A DNA stretch of 64,000 nt from Alphaproteobacteria bacterium (GTDB lineage: Bacteria; Pseudomonadota; Alphaproteobacteria; Caulobacterales; Hyphomonadaceae). The translations under genes were made by a program, and so were the position numbers. This document shows positions 50,903-61,007 of this stretch, piece after piece; position 1 is the first letter of the stretch, and the number at the start of each line of letters is the position of its first letter. The DNA lies in assembly GCA_018969425.1 (NCBI GenBank), contig JAGWYJ010000013.1, positions 1-64,000 of the forward strand, read 5' to 3'. The notes beneath the pieces are model-generated. The model saw only the letters and a list, made by a program, of their open reading frames with translations, did no database searches and was not told the origin of the DNA.

Positions 50903-51614
50903 CCTTGGTCGCGGAGGCGGTGGGCGAACCCGTCCTTTCGCGCTGTTGGTTGAGGATGAGACGTCGCTGATCGAGCTTATTCGTTACAATCTTGATCGCG
51001 AGGGATATGATGTTCGTGTCGCCATGGATGGTGAGGAGGCGCTGCTTCTCATTGAGGAGCGATTGCCGGATATTGTCATTCTCGATTGGATGCTTCCCAA
51101 GATTGCAGGGATTGAAGTTTGCCGCCGTCTTCGCAGCAGGCCGGCCACCCGTAATCTTCCGGTCATCATGTTGACCGCGAAGGCGGAAGAGGTTGATCGC
51201 ATCCGGGGCCTCGATACGGGCGCTGACGATTACATGGTCAAGCCCTTTTCGATGGTCGAACTTGTCGCTCGTATCCGTGCCGTGATGCGCCGGATTCGTC
51301 CTGCGCTGGCGGAGGAGCGGGTTGAAATCGGAGATATCGTCGTTGATCGATCGGCCCACCGCGTTCTGCGCAATGGCGTCGAAATTCATCTCGGGCCCAC
51401 TGAGTTCCGGATCCTGGACCATCTTATTCAGCATCCGGGCCGTGTTTTCTCCAGAGAGCAGCTTCTGGATGCGGTCTGGGGGTCCGATGTTTATGTCGAA
51501 ACCCGCACAGTCGATGTCCATATCGGGCGCCTGAGAAAGGCTCTCGCCCGGGCCGGCGGCGAAGATCCGATCAGGACCGTTCGATCTGCAGGGTACTCGC
51601 TCAGTTTTTCCTGA
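50883..51614 (+). CDS. phoB: Phosphate regulon response regulator
   Basis: 'ALLVEDETSLIELIRYNLDREGYDV...DIVILDWMLPKIAGIEVCRRLR' plus OmpR-type winged helix; overlaps phoU. Confidence 0.95.
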   Translation: MSLQANDLGRGGGGRTRPFALLVEDETSLIELIRYNLDREGYDVRVAMDGEEALLLIEERLPDIVILDWMLPKIAGIEVCRRLRSRPATRNLPVIMLTAKAEEVDRIRGLDTGADDYMVKPFSMVELVARIRAVMRRIRPALAEERVEIGDIVVDRSAHRVLRNGVEIHLGPTEFRILDHLIQHPGRVFSREQLLDAVWGSDVYVETRTVDVHIGRLRKALARAGGEDPIRTVRSAGYSLSFS

Positions 51615-51676
51615 CGGTCCCGTGTTGTGTCGGAGCTTCGGCAGGCGCCGTCCGTCGGCGCCCAGATTCTGGCGAG

Positions 51677-51709
51677 GCTCGGTCTCCTGAAAGTTGCGGG
51701 AGACCGAGC
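51677..51709. terminator. Strong hairpin between convergent phoB and gcrA
   Basis: Perfect 11-bp inverted repeat GCTCGGTCTCC (51677-51687) / GGAGACCGAGC (51699-51709), 11-nt loop. Confidence 0.5.
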
Positions 51710-51737
51710 AACCGAGTTCGATCAGCGAACGGCTTTT

Positions 51738-52274
51738 TTAGCCAGCCAGTCTGTGAATGTAGTCGAATTCCCGCGATCGGCGCTCTCGCTTCTTAGCCGG
51801 CTGGAAGGCGACACGGGCATGGTCTGAGCAATAGGGCGAGCCTGCGCAGGACGCCTGCCCGCAGAAGCCGAAATTGCTGTCCGCGGGGTCACCAATCGGC
51901 CATTTGCACATGGAATCTTTAACCGTCAGGACGGTGACCATGTCGCCGTTGGGGAGGCGCTTTGGTTCTATCACGGCTGCAGGTTCGCTCGCCCTCTGGG
52001 CGAGAACCGGCTCTCTTACGACGGGAACCTGAAGGCCCGGCGAGCGCGCCGGCGCTGCAGGCCGCGCCGCGGTCTGCGGTTTCGGCCTTGCCAGCCGAGG
52101 GGGGCGCTTAACCGGTCTCGACGGCGTCGACCGGCCTGAAAGGCCCAGCCGGTGAACCTTGCCGATGACGGCATTCCGCGTGACCGACCCCAGGCGCTTC
52201 GCGATCTGGCTGGCGCTATGTCCCTCCGACCAAAGCTTTTTAAGTTCGGCGACGCGTTCTTCGGTCCAGCCCAT
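51738..52274 (-). CDS. gcrA: GcrA family cell cycle regulator
   Basis: 'MGWTEERVAELKKLWSEGHSASQIAKRLGSVTRNAVIGKVHRLGLSGR' and C-terminal 'CKWPIGDP...FGFCG...G.PYCSDHARVAFQP'. Confidence 0.96.
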   Translation of the reverse strand: MGWTEERVAELKKLWSEGHSASQIAKRLGSVTRNAVIGKVHRLGLSGRSTPSRPVKRPPRLARPKPQTAARPAAPARSPGLQVPVVREPVLAQRASEPAAVIEPKRLPNGDMVTVLTVKDSMCKWPIGDPADSNFGFCGQASCAGSPYCSDHARVAFQPAKKRERRSREFDYIHRLAG

Positions 52275-52554
52275 GAAGTTTCTCCTCAGCCGCGGCGAAT
52301 CATGAGAGACACAACATGTTGATAGCGTCGTGTCTGCGGTCGCCTTTTGCGATCAAGGGATAGTAGTCTCCAATCGCTAAGACGCAACATCCTGCGTTTC
52401 TTGCTAACAGGTTAATCAATATCTTGACGACGGTTGAGGTCGCTCGGCCGCGATTTCGCTGTCTTGGCGGCGGCGAAGCTTCGTGTTGGGGCCGTAAGAT
52501 TTGTGTGGCGTAGGGTCGGCGATGCGCTTTAGAAGCGCTGTGAAGAGGCGTGAC

Positions 52555-53382
52555 ATGTCCAAATTCGGCACCAACGCCGGCTCTCCGGCGCTTCAATCCC
52601 CGCGAGCTTACGGTCCTGTCAACTGGATAGGGCTCTGGACGCTGTGCGTGCGTGAGACCCGGAGATTCTGGAAGGTGGGAATGCAGACGCTGTTTGCGCC
52701 TGTCGTTTCATCAATCCTCATGTTGTTTGTCTTCGCACTCGCCATCCCCGGCGGCGGGACCCCTGGGGCTGTGGATTTTCCATCTTTTCTCGCCCCTGGG
52801 GTGGTGATGATGGCGATTCTCACCAACGCATTCGCAAACACCTCTTCTTCCCTGATCATCGCTAAGGTTCAGGGTAATGCTGTCGACTTCCTGATGCCGC
52901 CGCTGTCATCCGGTGAGCTCGCGGTCGGATTCCTGTCAGGCGCCGTAACGCGTGGCGTCCTTGTTGGGGCGGTCACCTTCGCATGCGTATGGGCTATGCG
53001 CGTTGTCCCATTCCGCGTGGAGCATTTGTGGGCCGTCTTGTATTACGCCGTTGTTGCGTCTCTTTTCATGGGCGCAATCGGCCTCCTGGGGGGGATCTGG
53101 GCCGATAAGTTCGACCACATGGCGGCCGTTCAGAATTTCATCGTCGCTCCTCTGACGATGCTGTCCGGAACGTTTTATCCGATCAGCCGTCTGGGGGAGC
53201 CCTTTGCATCGATATCGCACTGGAATCCGTTTTTTCATCTGATCGACGGTTTCCGATACGGTTTTATAGGGCGACATGAGGGTGATCTCGCCCTGGGCGC
53301 CGCCTACACGCTCGGTCTGTCGCTCATCCTGTGCCTCGCCTCCTGGCGTCTGCTGCGATCGGGATACAAGCTTAAAGCCTAG
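52555..53382 (+). CDS. ABC-2 type transporter permease
   Basis: 'LWTLCVRETRRFWKVGMQTLFAPVVSSILMLFVFALAI', 'MLSGTFYPISRLGEPFASISHWNPFFHLIDGFRYGFIG'. Confidence 0.9.
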   Translation: MSKFGTNAGSPALQSPRAYGPVNWIGLWTLCVRETRRFWKVGMQTLFAPVVSSILMLFVFALAIPGGGTPGAVDFPSFLAPGVVMMAILTNAFANTSSSLIIAKVQGNAVDFLMPPLSSGELAVGFLSGAVTRGVLVGAVTFACVWAMRVVPFRVEHLWAVLYYAVVASLFMGAIGLLGGIWADKFDHMAAVQNFIVAPLTMLSGTFYPISRLGEPFASISHWNPFFHLIDGFRYGFIGRHEGDLALGAAYTLGLSLILCLASWRLLRSGYKLKA

Positions 53383-53479
53383 GTTCTCGTTTTTCCTGCA
53401 TTGACAGGGGGAAAGGGGGGCCTCAAAGGTCCGCCCTTCTCTGATCAATGCGCATTTCCTGTCATGAAGGGAGACGCTG

Positions 53480-54682
53480 ATGTCGAACGCTATTCTTCCC
53501 GTTTACGGTCCATCCGAGGTCGTATTCGAGCGAGGCGAGGGCGTTCGCCTTTTTGATCGTGACGGCCGAAGCTATCTGGATTTCATTGCAGGGATCGCGG
53601 TCAACAGTCTTGGCCATGCCCATCCTGCCCTTGTCCGCGCCCTGAACGAACAGGCAGGAAAGCTCTGGCACGTCTCCAACATGTACCGGATTCCTGGTCA
53701 GGAGCGCTTGGCGCAACGATATGCTGAGCTCACGTTCGCAGATCGAGTGTTCTTCACAAACTCCGGTGCGGAAGCGATAGAGGCTTCGATCAAGATCGCC
53801 CGGCGATATCACTGGTCACGCGGCGCGCCTGAGCGGATCAAAATCCTTTCGTTCACGGGATCATTTCATGGACGAACGTACGCGGGCATCAACGCGGGCG
53901 GGCAGGATAAGTATCGCGAGGGTTTCGGTCCTCGAATGCCCGGGTTTGAAACTCTGCCTTTCGGAGATCATGACGCTCTGCGTCAGGCCCTGGCTCAGCC
54001 TGACGTCGCCGCCGTACTGATTGAACCGGTCCAGGGTGAGGGTGGGGTTCGAGAGACGCCGGAAGCTTGCCTCAGAGGGCTTCGTCAGCTCTGTTCCGAG
54101 ACGGGCGCTTTGCTGATTTATGACGAAGTCCAGTGCGGCGCCGGTCGCACTGGACAGTTGTTTCATTATCAATGGGTCGATGGGGCTGAGCCTGACATAC
54201 TTGCCGCCGCCAAGGGCATAGGCGGCGGTTTTCCGATGGGCGCTTGCCTCGCCACGGAGGAGGCCGCTTCCGGGATGGCAAAAGGCGTCCATGGTTCGAC
54301 GTTCGGAGGAGGGCCGCTGGCGATGGCGGTCGGTAACGCCGTGCTCGACATTCTTACTGGGGATGGTTTCCTCGAGGGTGTTCGCCGCGTGTCTTCAACG
54401 TTCACCCAGGGGCTCGAAAGCCTTAGAGATCGTCATCCGGAGCTTGTTCTGAAGGTCACGGGCCGCGGATTGCTCAGAGGGTTGAAGCTGTCGTTCGATC
54501 CGGTTGTTCTGCGTGGGGCCCTCTCTGACAGGGGCCTCCTGGTCGGGTCAGCTGGCGACCAGGTTCTCAGGCTGGCCCCCCCACTCATCGTGACTGAGAC
54601 CGATGTTCTGGACGCGGTTCGGATCATTGACGACGCCCTGTGCGCCGAGGCGCAGACCCGGGCTGCGGGGGGCGGAGCGTGA
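53480..54682 (+). CDS. argD: Acetylornithine transaminase
   Basis: '[32 protein letters not shown]', '[20 protein letters not shown]', '[17 protein letters not shown]', '[20 protein letters not shown]'. Confidence 0.93.
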   Translation: MSNAILPVYGPSEVVFERGEGVRLFDRDGRSYLDFIAGIAVNSLGHAHPALVRALNEQAGKLWHVSNMYRIPGQERLAQRYAELTFADRVFFTNSGAEAIEASIKIARRYHWSRGAPERIKILSFTGSFHGRTYAGINAGGQDKYREGFGPRMPGFETLPFGDHDALRQALAQPDVAAVLIEPVQGEGGVRETPEACLRGLRQLCSETGALLIYDEVQCGAGRTGQLFHYQWVDGAEPDILAAAKGIGGGFPMGACLATEEAASGMAKGVHGSTFGGGPLAMAVGNAVLDILTGDGFLEGVRRVSSTFTQGLESLRDRHPELVLKVTGRGLLRGLKLSFDPVVLRGALSDRGLLVGSAGDQVLRLAPPLIVTETDVLDAVRIIDDALCAEAQTRAAGGGA

Positions 54683-55602
54683 CCCGTCACTTCATTGATC
54701 TGTGGCAGACCCCATCATCGGATCTGCGTTCCATTCTCGATGAAGCTAAGCGACGCAAGACGTTGCGGCGGCTGCTTCCTAAAGGTGCAGCTGACGCTGA
54801 CTCACCGCTTTCGGGTCGTTCCCTGGCGATGATTTTCGAGAAGAACTCCACCCGTACGCGATTGTCCTTTGATATGGCGATGCGGCAGTTGGGCGGAAAC
54901 AGCATAGTTCTCAATGCGGGAGATATGCAGCTCGGCCGCGGCGAGACCGTGGAGGACACGGCTCGGGTCGTTTCGCGATATGTTGACGCTGTCATGATCC
55001 GGGCCCGTCGACATGCCGATGTGGAAGCTTTCGCAGCCGCCTCAACCGTTCCGATCATCAATGGTCTCACGGATCGTTCTCATCCCTGTCAGATTCTGGC
55101 CGATCTCCAGACGCTTGAGGAGGCTGGTCTTTCGCTTAAGGGGGCCCGCATCGCGTGGGTGGGGGATGGGAACAATGTCGCGGCGAGCTTCATCCATGCG
55201 GCCCCTAAATTCGGATATTCTCTGGCCCTGGGGTGTCCCGCCGGCTACGGCCCCGAAGGGCAGGATGTTGACAGGGCGCGATCGGAGGGAGGGCGGATCG
55301 AGCTTTTCAACGACCCCCACTCGGCGGTTCGAGGCGCAGACGTCGTCGTCGCCGATACCTTCGTGTCCATGGGCGACAGCGACGCAGATCGTCGGCTGAC
55401 CGATTTGGCGGCCTTTCGTGTGACGGACGATCTGATGGCGCTCGCAGGCAAGGGGGCGCGGTTTCTTCATTGCCTGCCGGCTCACAGGGGCGAGGAGGTC
55501 GATGCGTCGGTTATTGATGGACCGCAGTCTCTCGTGTTCGATGAGGCGGAGAACCGTCTGCACGCGCAGAAGGCGATCCTGAAATGGTGCTTTGAGGGTT
55601 GA
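54679..55602 (+). CDS. argF: Ornithine carbamoyltransferase (GTG start overlapping argD stop)
   Basis: '[22 protein letters not shown]', '[20 protein letters not shown]', '[14 protein letters not shown]'. Confidence 0.95.
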   Translation: MTRHFIDLWQTPSSDLRSILDEAKRRKTLRRLLPKGAADADSPLSGRSLAMIFEKNSTRTRLSFDMAMRQLGGNSIVLNAGDMQLGRGETVEDTARVVSRYVDAVMIRARRHADVEAFAAASTVPIINGLTDRSHPCQILADLQTLEEAGLSLKGARIAWVGDGNNVAASFIHAAPKFGYSLALGCPAGYGPEGQDVDRARSEGGRIELFNDPHSAVRGADVVVADTFVSMGDSDADRRLTDLAAFRVTDDLMALAGKGARFLHCLPAHRGEEVDASVIDGPQSLVFDEAENRLHAQKAILKWCFEG

Positions 55603-55719
55603 TCCGTCGCTAGCAGGTTCGCCAGGAGGCTCAGCGGTTCAGTGACCGCGGCCTTCCATAGTTTCCAAATAGTGAACGTCATCAATCCAGCGCCTGTTTG
55701 GCGCCCTTAATTTACTCCT

Positions 55720-58014
55720 TTGCGCCTAGAAGGGCCCGACAAATGTTCGGAGTTTCTGGCGTTGTTTAGACCGCCGGTCATCGCAGGTGTTCGTGGTCTG
55801 AGAGCGTTCCTGCAGCGCTCTGTTCGCGAGAACCTGTTTGTTCTGATGATCCTGGTCATCGCGTCAGGCTCGATCGCTCTCGTTGGCGGGCAGATCTATT
55901 TTGCATGGTTGTCGGATCGCGCCGCTGCGGCTCGAGAGCGCCTGATGGTCGAGCAAGGGCTCTCCACGCTGGTGGAGGAGACCGCATGGACGACAACCTC
56001 TGTCGCTCTTTGGGACGATGCGGTTGGGAATCTCGATAATCAGCTTAATCTTGAATGGGCGGACGAGAACATCAGCGAGTTTCTCTACCGGACACTTGGC
56101 TTTGAGGCGGCTCTGATCCTCGATCGCCTCGACAAACCTGTTTATGGGATGAGGGCCGGCAAACGGAGCCGGATCGAGGACCTGGTGGCTTATGTGCCGC
56201 CGTCCCAACCTTTGGTGGATCAGGTCCGCGCTGCTGAACGTCAGCGTGGCTCTGTCAGAGATATTCTCAAGAACAGTCGTTCAGTTTCAAAGCCCATCTA
56301 TCGTTCGTCTCTGGTCAATGCGGACGGCCGCGTCGTGCTGATGACGGCCGCTCTCATCCAACCGGATTTCGGCCGCAGCCTTCCTGATGCCGACAGGTCC
56401 GCCATCATTCTTGCTGTCAGCCCTGTCGATCGATCATTCGTATCCCTGATCGAAAAGCGTTTTCTTCTCACGAACGCCGCTCTGTTTCCCGGAACCCCTG
56501 CGCTTGAGAGGGGGTATTCCCGAGCTATCGTGCGTGATCTGAACGGTGAGTCCATCGCCGTTCTCGACTGGAAGCCGACCCATGTTGCGAGGGACGCCTT
56601 CGTGCGTTCACTGCCGATCATGCTGGCGTTGATCGCTTTCTTCCTTGTTCTGTCGATCGTGCTCTACAGACGGGCGCGCAGACTTTATGACAGCCTCGTC
56701 GCCAGTGAGGCTCGCGCTGCGCATCTGGCTTTTCATGACGCGCTCACGGGGCTCGCCAATCGTACGCTCTTTTCCCGACGTCTTGGGGAGGCGCTATCAG
56801 AATCCAAGCGTGATGGCCGGGCGTTCGCACTGCATTGCATCGATCTGGACAAGTTCAAAGCGATCAATGACTCATATGGTCATCCGGTGGGTGACGACGT
56901 CATTCGTTCAGCCGCTCAGCTTTTGTCCAGCGCCTGCCGTCAGAGCGACACGCTTGCAAGGCTTGGAGGCGACGAGTTCGCAATCATTCAGCGTGATGTG
57001 ACACCTGAGAGCGCAGGCTCTCTCGCAGACCGGGTCGTGACTCTTTTGTCGGAACCCTTCCATCTCGCCGTCGGCAGTCTGTCGATCGGCGGGAGCGTGG
57101 GCGTTACGGTTGTGCACGAACAGGCAGTGGATGCGGAGGAGTGCCTCCGTCAGGCCGATCTTGCTCTCTACCGCGCCAAAGAGGCAGGGAGAGGGCGCTA
57201 CGCCTTTTTTGCGCCGGCTATGGATGCTTCCGTTCGCGCACGTCATCTTCTGCAGGCTGACCTTAGACGGGCCATCGCGTTTAATCAGCTGGATCTGCAC
57301 TATCAGCCCCAGGTCGATGATCGTGGCCGTATCGTAGGCCTTGAAGCATTTGTTCGATGGGACCACCCCGACCTGGGGCCTCAGCCGCCCTCGTCGTTTG
57401 TGAAGATCGCTGATGAATGCGGTCTGAGCGATCATCTAGGGATGTATGTCTTCCGAAAGGTGTTTGCTGACAGTCGAAGGTGGGGGCATCTGACAGTCTC
57501 TGTGAACGTTTCGGGCGCACAGCTCAGAAGAAAGGACTTTGCAGATCGACTGATGGATCTCGTCCACGAATTTGACGTGCGTCCGGCCTCATTCGAAATT
57601 GAGATACCAGAGGGAGTCCTCTTCGGAGCCGATCCTCATATTCACGGGACCTTGCGCAGCATACGCGCGGCGGGCTTCAGGATCACCCTTGATAACTTCG
57701 GCTCCGGTTATTCGAGCCTCACTAATCTTCAGCGCTACCCGGTAGACAAGATCAAAATTGATCGATCCATCATCACCAATCTCGGTTCGGATTATGAGAC
57801 AACCGGCGTTATCTCGGCAATGATCCGCCTTGCAAGCGCTGTCGGTCTGACCGTCATGGCGGAGGGCGTGGAGACGCCGCTACAGCGTTCCCTGCTTCTT
57901 GCGGCGGGATGTCTGCATGCCCAGGGCTTCCTATTCGGGAGGCCGGCGACAGCGGACGATACTGAGAGATTGTGCGCTTCCGGGAGCGAGCCCGCCTTCA
58001 TCCGCGTGGCCTGA
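55720..58014 (+). CDS. CHASE4-GGDEF-EAL protein; GGDEF intact, EAL atypical
   Basis: CHASE4-like '[32 protein letters not shown]'; '[17 protein letters not shown]'; EAL region '[10 protein letters not shown]...[12 protein letters not shown]...AEGVET...QGFLFGRP'. Confidence 0.92.
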
Positions 58015-58104
58015 AATCAGGCGTCGACATCGTTTAAGGTTCTGCATCCGATCCGGGTCAGGCCTGAATTGTGTCGAGCGAGTTGTTGGCGTCAGTTCGC
58101 CATC

Positions 58105-59058
58105 ATGCTAACGGGCCCCATGTCTAATCATCTCGAAGCTCCGAGCGCGTCCGGTGACGATTTCGTCGCTACATTCCAGATCGAGGGTGCGCCCGTTCGC
58201 GGTCGCATCGCCCGACTTGGTGACGCCACACTCGATTCTATTCTCAAGAGACACGATTATCCGCGATGGGCCGCTCACCTTCTGGGGGAAGCTCTCACTC
58301 TCGCGGTTCTCACGTCCGCGTCGTTAAAGTTCGACGGGAAGGTCATTGTTCAGGCCCAGGGAGACGGTCCCATATCGCTTCTTGTCGCCGAGGGTCGATC
58401 GGACGGCGGGATGAGAGGGTATCTCCGGCTCAATCGGGAGAAGTGGGAGAAACTGGACCGTATCAATCGCGGCGCGCGGCCACATATCCCTCAGGTGATC
58501 GGCGCCGGGGTTATGGCTATCATCCTTGCGCCGAATGATCCGCACCAGGAGCCCTACCAAGGCGTTGTTCCTCTGGATGGGGGAACGCTTGAGGCCTGCG
58601 CGCAGACCTACTTCTCTCAGTCTGAGCAGATCCCGACGCGGGTCAGGCTCGCAGTCGCGGAGCTTGCCGAACCTGGCGGAGTGCGGCGTTGGCGGTCGGG
58701 AGGAGCGCTTCTTCAGCAGGTAGCGGGAGATGAGGCGCGGGGGGATACTGAAGAAGCTTGGGATAATGCCCGCGCTCTTTTCGATACTGTCACAGATCTG
58801 GAACTTGCGGATCCGGATCTGTCGTCAGATCGCCTGCTTTACCGGCTCTTTCATGAAAGCGGCGTTCGCCTGGAAACCCCTCGCAGGGTCGCTGACGCCT
58901 GCTCCTGTTCGGAAGACCGCCTGCGCAGAACCCTCGAAGCTATGCCTCAGGACGAGGTGATGGCGCTTGCCGAGGCGGATGGAGCAATCGTCGCAGATTG
59001 CCAGTTCTGTTCTCGCGTCTATCGGTTCCCGGCGAGTGATCTCTTCCCGTCCTCCTGA
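58105..59058 (+). CDS. hslO: Hsp33 family redox-regulated chaperone
   Basis: Zn/redox motif CSC-x30-CQFC; 'RGRIARLGDATLDSILKRHDYPRWAAHLLGEALTLAVL'. Confidence 0.95.
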   Translation: MLTGPMSNHLEAPSASGDDFVATFQIEGAPVRGRIARLGDATLDSILKRHDYPRWAAHLLGEALTLAVLTSASLKFDGKVIVQAQGDGPISLLVAEGRSDGGMRGYLRLNREKWEKLDRINRGARPHIPQVIGAGVMAIILAPNDPHQEPYQGVVPLDGGTLEACAQTYFSQSEQIPTRVRLAVAELAEPGGVRRWRSGGALLQQVAGDEARGDTEEAWDNARALFDTVTDLELADPDLSSDRLLYRLFHESGVRLETPRRVADACSCSEDRLRRTLEAMPQDEVMALAEADGAIVADCQFCSRVYRFPASDLFPSS

Positions 59059-59121
59059 GACTGTCCAGTTCCTCAGGATGATCGCTCCAAGTCGGGCTGG
59101 GCCCGGGGAGACGCTTGGGCG

Positions 59122-59526
59122 TCAGCTCGGCGCTCTCTGGTCGTAGGGACTGTCCAGCGCAAAAAGAGGGATACGAGCGTCCAGATAGCCGCCTTGCTCG
59201 TCAGTCATGCGATAGATGCCCTGCATCAAACCGGACGGGGCGGACAGGGGGGCGCCCGAGGTGTACTCGAACCGTCCTCCCGGCGGCAGGATCGGCTGCT
59301 GGCCGACCACTCCTGCTCCGTTGACCTCCTGCACACGACCATCCCGATCCGTTATACGCCAGTGGCGTGTGACCAGTTGGAGCGTCCGGGTGCCGCGATT
59401 CTCAATTTCGACCCGATAGGCCCACATAAACCTATGTTCGGTCGGGGAGCTTTCGTCATCCAGAAATGTGGGGCGTACACGCACGACGACACCCTCTGTT
59501 TCCGCTTCGTAGGGCAGGGTGGTCAT
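59122..59526 (-). CDS. apaG: ApaG family protein (Co2+/Mg2+ efflux protein family)
   Basis: 'RFMWAYRVEIENRGTRTLQLVTRHWRITDRDGRVQEVNGAGVVGQQPILPPGGRFEYTSG'. Confidence 0.97.
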   Translation of the reverse strand: MTTLPYEAETEGVVVRVRPTFLDDESSPTEHRFMWAYRVEIENRGTRTLQLVTRHWRITDRDGRVQEVNGAGVVGQQPILPPGGRFEYTSGAPLSAPSGLMQGIYRMTDEQGGYLDARIPLFALDSPYDQRAPS

Positions 59527-59547
59527 GGCCGTCCGTCTCCCATTCCT

Positions 59548-60747
59548 TCAACCCCGCAAGGCCCTGTCGAGGTCTTCGATCAGATCATTCGGGTCCTCGA
59601 GGCCGACAGACAAGCGAACCCAAGCCTCTGTCAGGCCGATCGCGGATCGCTCCTCATCGGTCAGGGTTCTGTGCGTTGTTGTCGCCGGATGAGTTATAAG
59701 CGACTTCGCATCCCCGAGATTGTTCGAGATATCAATCAGTTTCAAGCCGTTGAGGCATGAGAACGCCGCATCTTTCCCGCCTGTCAGGTTGAACGCTATC
59801 AACGTTCCGCCCGTTTCCATCTGACGCTTGTGAATTTCATGGTGCGGGTGATCTGTACGGCCGGGATATCGCACGTTTTCGATCGCCGGATGGCTGGCGA
59901 GAAAGTCAGCGATCAAAGCCGCATTCGCCGCCATCCGCCGGACACGCAGGTCGAGAGTTTCCAGACCTTTCAGAAGAACCCATGCATTGAATGGCGATAG
60001 TGAGGGTCCAGTATGGCGATAGTATTGCTGGATGTGATCTTCGATAGCCTTCCGCGGCCCTAATATGGCTCCGCCAAGAACCCTGCCCTGTCCATCTATG
60101 TGCTTTGTGGCGGAGTAGGCCACCCAGTCGGCCCCATGCTGAAGGGGCTTCTGAAGGATGGGCGAGGCGAAGACGTTATCGACGATTAGTTCGCCCCCAG
60201 CGTTATGAACTTCTTCGGCGACCTTCGCGAGATCGATGGCGTCAAGCATAGGGTTTGTGGGAGTTTCAACCAGGGCCAGGCGAACCGGTCTTGAGCATGC
60301 CTGTCGCCATGCATTCAGGTCGGTCGCATCGATCCATTCAACGTCGACCCCCATCTTTGGGCAGATATTTTTCAGGATCCAAACGCAGGATGAAAACAAC
60401 TGCCTCGCCGCTATGATTCGATCTCCTGGTTTACAGGGGGCGGTCAGCATGGTGTGGATCGCAGCCATTCCGCTCGCGGTCGCCCGACAGTCTTCTGCGC
60501 CTTCAAGCAGAGCGAGGCGTTCTTCAAACATCCGCACGGTCGGGTTCGCAAAGCGAGAGTAGATGTACCCCTCCTCCTGTCCCGCCATACGAGCGGCATG
60601 ACTTTCAGCGCTCGGATAGGCGAACCCTGAGGTCAGGAACAGCGCTTCCGAGGTCTCAGCCCAGGATGAACGTGTTGTTCCTCCTCGGACGAGGAGCGTT
60701 GCAGGGCGAAGGCGACGGGGCGCTTCATCAGGCGGAAGATCAGACAT
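59548..60747 (-). CDS. metZ: O-succinylhomoserine sulfhydrylase
   Basis: 'SEALFLTSGFAYPSAESHAARMAGQEEGYIYSRFANPTVRMFEERLALLEG', 'AYSATKHIDGQGRVLGGAI'. Confidence 0.92.
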   Translation of the reverse strand: MSDLPPDEAPRRLRPATLLVRGGTTRSSWAETSEALFLTSGFAYPSAESHAARMAGQEEGYIYSRFANPTVRMFEERLALLEGAEDCRATASGMAAIHTMLTAPCKPGDRIIAARQLFSSCVWILKNICPKMGVDVEWIDATDLNAWRQACSRPVRLALVETPTNPMLDAIDLAKVAEEVHNAGGELIVDNVFASPILQKPLQHGADWVAYSATKHIDGQGRVLGGAILGPRKAIEDHIQQYYRHTGPSLSPFNAWVLLKGLETLDLRVRRMAANAALIADFLASHPAIENVRYPGRTDHPHHEIHKRQMETGGTLIAFNLTGGKDAAFSCLNGLKLIDISNNLGDAKSLITHPATTTHRTLTDEERSAIGLTEAWVRLSVGLEDPNDLIEDLDRALRG

Positions 60748-61007
60748 GACATCACTCTGTTCGGTCCAAGAGCAGGCACATAAGCTGAAATGCGTTCGCG
60801 CGAAAGCCAGCGTCTATGGTCGTCTTTGTCGTTCGACGAATGAGGAAATAAAGAGGGCGATCCGGTCCTTCATCCGCCTATCGATCAGGAGGGACTTTGC
60901 CTCGCCTGGATATCGGTTTAGGTGAGTTTTCGGCCGTCCGGTCGCTTGCGCCCTCCCCGGAGGCCTGAGCGATACGGACCTTTCACGGTCCTCTTCAGGA
61001 TATTTTG

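Noticed and set aside
50889-51521. 210-aa ORF opposite phoB
   Set aside because: Antisense to phoB; no family motif.
51627-51827. 66-aa ORF between phoB and gcrA
   Set aside because: Contains the 11-bp hairpin and overlaps the gcrA 3' end antisense; better explained as termination region.
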